Positions 7,301 to 10,422 of a stretch of 10,422 nt of DNA are shown here, piece by piece. This stretch comes from Rodentolepis nana. Its lineage: Eukaryota > Platyhelminthes > Cestoda > Cyclophyllidea > Hymenolepididae. Position 1 is the first letter of the stretch. Each line of letters opens with the position of its first letter. A program made the translations under genes and the position numbers. Below the pieces are notes generated by a model. It made no database searches and was not told the origin of the DNA. It saw only the letters and a list, made by a program, of their open reading frames with translations. The stretch is from positions 1-10,422 of the forward strand of contig UZAE01002070.1 of NCBI GenBank assembly GCA_900617975.1, written 5' to 3'.

Positions 7301-8706
7301 AGTTGTTGGGTACTTGCTTAAGACTTGGATTTCAAACTTTTGTTTGGGCATGGAAATTTGATATCATTTTGCTTTGTTTAGCTTTGCATGCTCTGTTGTA
7401 CTTACACCCACCCTCCCTTCATCCCTATGCATAGGCCGTCCACCTTTGAAAGATCAGCGTCTAAGTATGATTGGAACACACAAGGCTGGAAGGGTTATTA
7501 ATTACCAATCACAATTGATCCCCCTTCAAGTTATCCCAAATGGACCCACAATACGACCCGCAGCATCCCTAAACTTTGTCCAGAATATTCGTCCACGTGC
7601 CATCTCACCACCCACTGTCCAATCACACCCTTATTGGGCGGAGTCTACGCTCTCTTTACTACCTCCATTACCCCCTTCGGCTCTAGCAAATCAACTTACC
7701 GCAGCACACCAAAATCCAAGAACTTCGCTCTATCGAAAAGCAGCCACTAGTAATGCGGATCTTCGTCGTCCCAATCGGTTAATTAGACAAAGGAACTCGT
7801 TAGTAATTGATGGTGAGCCTCTAACCAGAGACCTTAGAGCAACTCAGAGACCGCAATCAGTTTGCACTCCACTTCTACTTGCAAATGGAAGTGGAGAAGC
7901 TTGCTCCAATCCTGCAGAAGATCTCGGTACCTATCTGTTTGCAGATGCATGCTTTATCTCTACGATTTTATTTATGCCTTTTGCATGAAATTGGCTTTTG
8001 TGTTCACTTGCTCGTATTTAGCCCCATTTTATGTCAAGATAGTAATATACATGGACAACACTTAATTATATATATATATATATATATAGCAGAGAATCGC
8101 TGATTATGATTAGATAATGGGTTAATGGATTTACTTGTTCTACCCCTTTTGCTTATTAAATATTTGCTTTCCAGAAAATAATATGCACTGGGACAATCAA
8201 GCAGGATCAACACCCTCCAGTGCATTTGTGATAGCTGAGCCGCGTGGACTACAGAAAGTCCCAATGATGAGACAAACCCCTGTAATATCAGCATCCCGAC
8301 AGGAGTCTTTAAATGGCTCCGCCAATACCCTTGCTGCACCTATTCTCGCCGCCGACTCGCAGCCACATCAACCCTCAGCTGATGGTACCCTCAAAGCTTC
8401 CCCTCGAATCAAGGGAGATAGAGAGGAACCTGCTTCTAACGGAGTCAAAACTAATGGTCTCAAACCGCGTCCATTGCCTCCTAACGTAATCATTGGCAAT
8501 GGCAATGACAATGATACATCGAAAAGTGTGAGTTGATAGTCCCTCTACTTGTTATTATTTCAGTAGTTTCATGAATTTAATTTGTTATTTGGTTTTGTTT
8601 CAAGGACGCACTAAAGTCTAATACAGACAACACATATCTCCTCAAACCCCTCTTGGAAAACTCCGATGACGGTCATGTCGGAACACTTAAGAAGCAGAAT
8701 CAATAA
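971..8706 (+). CDS. FAT1/2/3-like giant protocadherin, C-terminal part (multi-exon, 5' partial)
   Basis: This is the 3' part of a single-pass adhesion receptor gene. Exons 971-1331, 1926-1985, 2263-2577, 2726-2977, 3049-3460, 3530-3998, 4727-5237, 5793-6314, 7435-7926, 8175-8527 and 8605-8706 join without a frame break into 1282 codons plus TAA. The domain order is EGF, EGF, laminin G, four EGF, transmembrane helix and a tail of about 615 residues. Known for the family: FAT1-3 and insect Fat-like have about 34 cadherin repeats followed by EGF, LamG, EGFs and a TM segment, and act at the plasma membrane in cell-cell contact and planar or actin organisation. Inferred: the cadherin repeats lie upstream of the window. 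Classical arthropod-type N-cadherin is less likely, because there is one LamG and no recognisable catenin-binding tail; Crumbs and neurexin have other domain orders and short tails. The FAT-like call is good at family level and unproven at orthologue level. Confidence 0.8.
1332..1925 (+). other. Intron (594 nt)
   Basis: AT-rich intron between the EGF 2 exon and the candidate 60-nt exon. It contains an in-frame stop (1382-1384), a strong unused donor-like GTAAGT at 1387, and a 10-base G run at 1396-1405. If the small exon is not real, the intron runs from 1332 to 2262. Confidence 0.6.
1926..1985 (+). CDS. Probable 60-nt small exon between EGF 2 and laminin G
   Basis: The segment sits behind a pyrimidine-rich tract ending in CTCTAAG and before GG|GTAACT. 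It is exactly 60 nt and phase 1 at both ends, so it can be included or skipped without changing frame. Joined between 1331 and 2263 it encodes about 20 residues beginning VLDIVLPDAADLHLNNTSLK, with overlapping N-glycosylation sequons at NNTS, leading directly into the laminin G strand. No homology is recognisable, so it is called only from splice signals, frame and coding-like composition. It could be an alternatively used cassette or an accidental open stretch in a 930-nt intron. Confidence 0.5.
2263..2577 (+). CDS. Exon: N-terminal two thirds of laminin G domain
   Basis: The acceptor is a strong T-rich tract ending TTTACAG at 2262 and the donor is AATG|GTAAGT at 2578. The exon is phase 1 at both ends (315 nt). 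The translation shows the LamG signature: a start PLQFTGGSFVHW, then IEIAFSIRTRQQSGPLFAVN (strands with the R-T-R...G-hydrophobic pattern), and later LGDGQWHRVRFVL, the typical 'DGxWHxV' strand. In FAT-like proteins this single LamG lies outside the membrane between EGF modules. The segment around HLVNNSN carries a potential N-glycosylation site. Confidence 0.88.
2268..3078 (+). other. Laminin G domain (spans three exons)
   Basis: The domain is assembled from 2268-2577, 2726-2977 and 3049-3078. Recognisable strands in order are PLQFTGGSF, IEIAFSIRTRQQSGPLFAVN, LGDGQWHRVRFVL, WWVELAIDG and GCIKDVLINR. It is somewhat longer than a standard LamG (about 150-180 residues) because of an acidic and aromatic insertion before the last strand. 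One LamG between EGF modules separates this protein from neurexins and from arthropod N-cadherin, which have more. Confidence 0.88.
2726..2977 (+). CDS. Exon: laminin G domain, middle
   Basis: The exon is bounded by TTTCACTTTAG at 2725 and GTTG|GTAAGT at 2978, and is phase 1 at both ends (252 nt). It continues the LamG fold: DLRWWVELAIDG corresponds to the strand after the WH motif, and the VLFGAELVHGFRP region to the late 'lyiGG' strand. It then holds an extended acidic and aromatic stretch (FYPDNWMKNDQSGPVDADWP) not typical of LamG, before LRFGFVG leads into the terminal Gly-Cys strand on the next exon. The insertion before the last strand looks lineage-specific. It has a frame different from its neighbours and is called from splice phase. 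Confidence 0.85.
3049..3460 (+). CDS. Exon: laminin G C-terminal strand, EGF-like 3, start of EGF-like 4
   Basis: The acceptor is GTGCCTTCAG at 3048, after an intron of only 71 nt. GCIKDVLINRVKPP is the canonical closing strand of LamG (G-C-I-x-D-V-x-I-N). A linker of about 60 residues follows. EGF 3 (3267-3410) runs C-x4-C-LNGGT-C, a long C3-C4 loop of 24 residues, then C-x-C-x8-C. EGF 4 begins at 3429 as DICRLQPCLNGG. The donor GGCAA|GTATGT at 3461 leaves phase 2, and the split codon AA|T restores NGGNC, exactly the EGF consensus, which fixes this junction. Confidence 0.9.
3461..3529 (+). other. 69-nt stop-free intron inside EGF-like 4
   Basis: GTATGT...TTTCCTAG, a multiple of three and open in the coding frame. 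Removing it restores NGGNC of EGF 4; keeping it would insert 23 residues rich in L, F and K. The EGF consensus is strong evidence that it is spliced. Confidence 0.88.
3530..3998 (+). CDS. Exon: end of EGF-like 4, EGF-like 5, calcium-binding EGF-like 6
   Basis: The acceptor is TTGTTTCCTAG at 3529. EGF 4 closes with CEPVNG...CICPQGFRGVHC (to 3602). EGF 5 (3633-3770) has an 18-residue C1-C2 loop and ends CVCPLGWRGGRC. EGF 6 (3777-3989) starts DVDEC and has the GSYQCNCSLGYAGRNC end typical of calcium-binding EGFs, but carries 35 residues between C1 and C2, including an Ala-rich run. The donor CGG|GTATGC at 3999 leaves phase 0, matching the next exon. Four EGFs after LamG, the last calcium-binding, is the FAT1-3 pattern. 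Confidence 0.9.
3999..4726 (+). other. Intron (728 nt) separating EGF and membrane exons
   Basis: GTATGC...TTTTGCAG. AT-rich, with no conserved-looking open frame. I see no repeat or RNA gene in it. Confidence 0.8.
4727..5237 (+). CDS. Exon: juxtamembrane stalk, transmembrane helix and proximal cytoplasmic tail
   Basis: The acceptor is CATTTTTTGCAG at 4726 and the donor is CTTG|GTGAGT at 5238 (phase 0 in, phase 1 out). A stalk of about 19 residues (first residues NLTPLKPDSN, with an NLT sequon) precedes the hydrophobic helix (4784-4855), then FRRR as a positive stop-transfer, which sets the tail inside the cell. The tail portion has a QPQQQQQ run and a Gly-rich stretch, and ends PLKMVYLG. 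No family-specific tail motif is recognised. Frame continuity from the last EGF is exact. Confidence 0.88.
4784..4855 (+). other. Transmembrane helix
   Basis: Twenty-four consecutive uncharged, mostly aliphatic residues begin YIIAGIFAIIFLV and end in ILTCC, followed at once by FRRR. The last EGF lies on the N-terminal side and a long polar tail on the other, so this is a type I membrane anchor. The CC pair at the cytoplasmic face is a plausible palmitoylation site (inference). Confidence 0.93.
5238..5792 (+). other. Intron (555 nt) in the tail
   Basis: GTGAGT...CTTTTAG. It holds a small 23-base-period duplication around 5379-5415 and is otherwise plain AT-rich sequence. Confidence 0.8.
5379..5415. 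repeat. Short tandem duplication
   Basis: TCATTTGGTGTCTG occurs at 5379-5392 and again at 5402-5415, a 23-base period inside an intron. Confidence 0.6.
5793..6314 (+). CDS. Exon: Gln/His/Ser/Pro-rich disordered tail segment
   Basis: The acceptor is TTTTCTTTTAG at 5792 and the donor is TCTG|GTAAAG at 6315. The exon is phase 1 at both ends and adds 174 residues. Composition is strongly biased to Q, S, P, H, G and T, for example HLQHPGSSSVHQQPRPGSS and a TTTT run, with few charged or aliphatic residues, so it is probably intrinsically disordered and cytoplasmic. Scattered tyrosines (VFYVYPQS, VFYRPEG) could be phosphorylation or adaptor sites, but no known motif is complete. No homologous domain is recognised. 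Confidence 0.85.
6315..7434 (+). other. Intron (1120 nt), longest in the window
   Basis: GTAAAG...TGCATAG. Open frames on both strands occur, but none has splice-compatible boundaries together with recognisable protein features. I see no repeat matching the A/B element. Confidence 0.75.
7435..7926 (+). CDS. Exon: basic, proline-containing tail segment
   Basis: The acceptor is CCTATGCATAG at 7434 after a C/T-rich tract; the donor is CTCG|GTACCT at 7927. The exon is phase 1 at both ends and adds 164 residues. It opens GRPPLKDQRLSMIG, has a proline cluster SLLPPLPPSA, then a basic stretch rich in R (YRKAATSNADLRRPNRLIRQ). Serine within basic context (RQRNSLVID) could be a kinase site. No domain is recognised; disorder and protein interaction are inferred only from composition. 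The phase match with both neighbours supports it. Confidence 0.83.
8067..8088. repeat. (TA)11 microsatellite
   Basis: Eleven uninterrupted TA units lie in the intron between the exons ending 7926 and starting 8175. It is probably length-polymorphic. Confidence 0.9.
8175..8527 (+). CDS. Exon: distal tail segment with SH3-type proline motif
   Basis: The acceptor is TTTGCTTTCCAG at 8174 and the donor is AAAAGT|GTGAGT at 8528 (phase 1 in, phase 0 out). Rich in N, S, A, P and T. The segment KPRPLPP (8462-8482) fits the class I SH3 ligand pattern [KR]xxPxxP, a motif known to recruit actin and signalling adaptors in receptor tails; whether it is used here is inference. The exon ends in an NGNDNDTSKS low-complexity run. 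If the following 77-nt intron were retained, translation would stop two codons later. Confidence 0.83.
8605..8706 (+). CDS. Terminal coding exon, C-terminus and TAA stop
   Basis: The acceptor is TTTTGTTTCAAG at 8604 and the intron before it is 77 nt. It adds 33 residues from DALKSNTDNTYLLKPLLENS and ends ...TLKKQNQ before TAA at 8704-8706. DNTYLL fits the acidic dileucine pattern [DE]xxxL[LI] used for endocytic or lysosomal sorting; this is a pattern match only. The last residues (QNQ) do not form a class I PDZ ligand, unlike FAT1-type C-termini. Phase 0 joins the previous exon exactly. Confidence 0.83.
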   Translation, partial: DALKSNTDNTYLLKPLLENSDDGHVGTLKKQNQ

Positions 8707-9065
8707 GATAGAATCCGTTTCTCACTTCTCTTACTTACTGTAAATTGATCTCTACCGTCTTTCTGTGGCAATAACTCTTCTTATCTTAACTCCAAACTTG
8801 GTAACCAGCACTAAACCTCTGTATATTTGCATATGCGCGTTTGTGTAAGTGCTTTTTATTCGGACTCGATTGCCCAAATGTAGTCCTACTCTATTTGAGT
8901 GTAACTAGATTTATTGGTAAATATCCCGCCCCCACTTCCCCAACTCCCCCCTCCTGATGCGATGTAACTTTACCACACAAATAACAATTTGATCTTTCCT
9001 CTTTCTTCTTATTTAAATGTTGTTGTTTTGAAAGTCATTGAATAAAAAATCAGTGCATTTTATTG
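8707..9065 (+). other. 3' untranslated region
   Basis: It extends from the TAA stop to shortly after AATAAA at 9041. Pyrimidine-rich, with C-rich patches near 8927-8953. The exact cleavage site is unknown. Confidence 0.65.
9041..9046 (+). promoter_or_regulatory. Polyadenylation signal AATAAA
   Basis: Canonical hexamer 335 bases after the stop codon, followed by a T-rich stretch (GCATTTTATTG, GCTTTTGTCC) that could serve as the downstream element. Confidence 0.65.
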
Positions 9066-10422
9066 ATTAGCTTTTGTCCATCCAAACTGTTTCATGCTTT
9101 CGCATTGCTTGACCAGCACATCGGAAAGGAAGTGATTGTTTAGTCTAGACTGCATAGTTCTTTGCTACTCGATGACGCCTCCTAACTTGTTTGCAAGTTT
9201 TATTAGCGATTCATGTTTGGTTTGCCGACATTAATTTATTGCGTTACTTAGAAGTGAGAATTTCGATCCGAATTTAAATTCTGTAATTATTGAACACTTT
9301 AGGAAAGCACAAAGTATAAACTCAGCTAATAATACTAATTGTGTTGCTTTGAAACTGACTAAGAGATGGACCAACGTTATGAGGCCAAGAGCTGGAAAAA
9401 TGATTCCTAGAACTCATATCATTACTAGCAGTGTTTCCAAGTTTGTCGTTCTGTTGATCCTGAATTTTCCGGAGTGAACAGAGGTGTGAATATCTAGCCC
9501 ACTACTCATCTGCCAGGATTGTGTGTGTGTTGGTTTAATCCCAATAACGTTTGAGTTGAAGAGATGAAGGAATCTTGTACTTGGCAAATGACAATAGTCC
9601 AAAGTCTCGGCATTGCGAGAGGCATTTTTCGTAATTCAGTTGTCAAAGAGGCTATTTTCTGAACTCGTTTTCTGACACCTCTGTTTATGCTATTAATATG
9701 GTTGGCTAATTAATAGTAAGTACTGAATCCGAGACCTCTGACCTAATGACGCTTACAAATAGCTTCTCTATTTTGTTGAATATAGTCATACGGCAAAAAG
9801 TCTATTAACCGGCAGTTGACTTCTGACTTCAAACTACTATCACCGCACTGTATGTCATATGCGACTATTTCCACAGTATTCACCTCACCTTTTTTCCACC
9901 TTTGTGTCTGTCTCTTTTACATCTCTGAAACATTCTTCTACCCCCCCCCCCTTCGATCATCTCGACTTTTTTCACTTTGATGTTCCTTCCCCTCGGTGAA
10001 GCCTGAAGTCAACTAAAGGGCTAATGTTAACTATCAAAACGCCTGCCACTTGTTAGAAATGAATAAATTTTGTTAAATGCCAAATTGACATAAAATTGTT
10101 TCTTCCCAGTTGAAAGCATTTATTTGAAAAAAGTCAGTGAGAATAGCTCTGAACTTCAAATAGGTAAAGTAAATTCAGTAGATCTGAAGAGAGTTAAACA
10201 GCCCAATTCTACTTAATTGAAGTTTTATGGCAAACAAACTGCGAAGAGTGTGTTGTTTGTGTCTCCGATCACGTATCTCACACTAACTCCTTTTAACTGC
10301 ACATATGTGATAATTGCAATACCGACTTACAGGATTAAAACCGTGTTAAAATAATTGTAGTTTCAGTGTTTAATTGGGGGATTTTTTGTGCATACCAATG
10401 ACTCTTTCAGCCGCATAAATTA
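9066..10422. other. Intergenic region with repeat copy B
   Basis: AT-rich, with no supported gene on either strand. It holds repeat copy B at 9790-10052 and a short GT run at 9521-9530. Confidence 0.6.
9790..10052 (+). mobile_element. SINE-like dispersed repeat, copy B
   Basis: Inverted relative to copy A and starting with the same ACGGCAAAAA end. It holds an 11-base C run at 9941-9951 where copy A has a shorter, interrupted run. After GCCTGCCA the two copies diverge into AT-rich sequence (ATGAATAAATTTT here), consistent with a variable tail. No exact target-site duplication is seen; a 12-base near match (9770-9781 against 10066-10077, one mismatch) is suggestive only. It lies about 730 bp beyond the polyadenylation signal. 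Confidence 0.7.

Noticed and set aside
8034..8339. 101-codon minus-strand open frame over the TA microsatellite and a tail exon
   Set aside because: Part of it is translated TA repeat (IYIYIYI) and the rest is the antisense of a well-supported exon.
1..10422. Bacterial operon, CRISPR array or phage-type system
   Set aside because: Interrupted EGF/LamG coding sequence with consistent GT-AG introns and a polyadenylation signal shows a metazoan gene. No regularly spaced repeats are present.

Overview
The window is eukaryotic, not bacterial. It carries the 3' half of one multi-exon gene on the + strand, with GT...AG introns, AT-rich introns and flanks, and a standard genetic code. Several introns are very short (69, 71 and 77 nt) and others are long (up to about 1.1 kb). 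With a FAT-like adhesion receptor, this suggests a parasitic flatworm, most likely a tapeworm. The organism call is inference: no marker in the window fixes the taxon.

Eleven exons can be joined in one continuous frame: 971-1331, 1926-1985 (probable small exon), 2263-2577, 2726-2977, 3049-3460, 3530-3998, 4727-5237, 5793-6314, 7435-7926, 8175-8527 and 8605-8706. They total 3849 nt, or 1282 residues plus a TAA stop. In order the protein has two EGF-like domains (the first missing its first Cys, which must lie in an upstream exon), a Ser-rich linker, one laminin G domain over three exons, four EGF-like domains (the last with a DVDEC calcium-binding start), one transmembrane helix, an RRR stop-transfer and a disordered cytoplasmic tail of about 615 residues. 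EGF / LamG / four EGF / TM is the membrane-proximal layout of FAT1/FAT2/FAT3 and insect Fat-like (kugelei) giant protocadherins. The cadherin repeats would lie upstream of the window. The tail matches no family motif I can recognise and lacks an obvious C-terminal PDZ ligand.

Layout: 1-970 is intron or upstream non-coding sequence holding a dispersed repeat; 971-4780 is the ectodomain; 4784-4855 is the membrane helix; 4859-8703 is the tail; 8707 to about 9065 is the 3' UTR with AATAAA at 9041; the remainder is intergenic. A repeat of about 260 bp occurs twice in opposite orientation, at 155-419 (minus) and 9790-10052 (plus), so the pair brackets all visible exons. The left copy is flanked by an exact 14-bp direct repeat and has an A-rich end, as expected of a SINE-like retroelement.

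The points most worth following up are this undescribed repeat family, a 60-nt phase 1-1 cassette-exon candidate, the large loop insertions in the last two EGF domains, the stop-free 69-nt intron inside an EGF domain, and the unusual modular tail.
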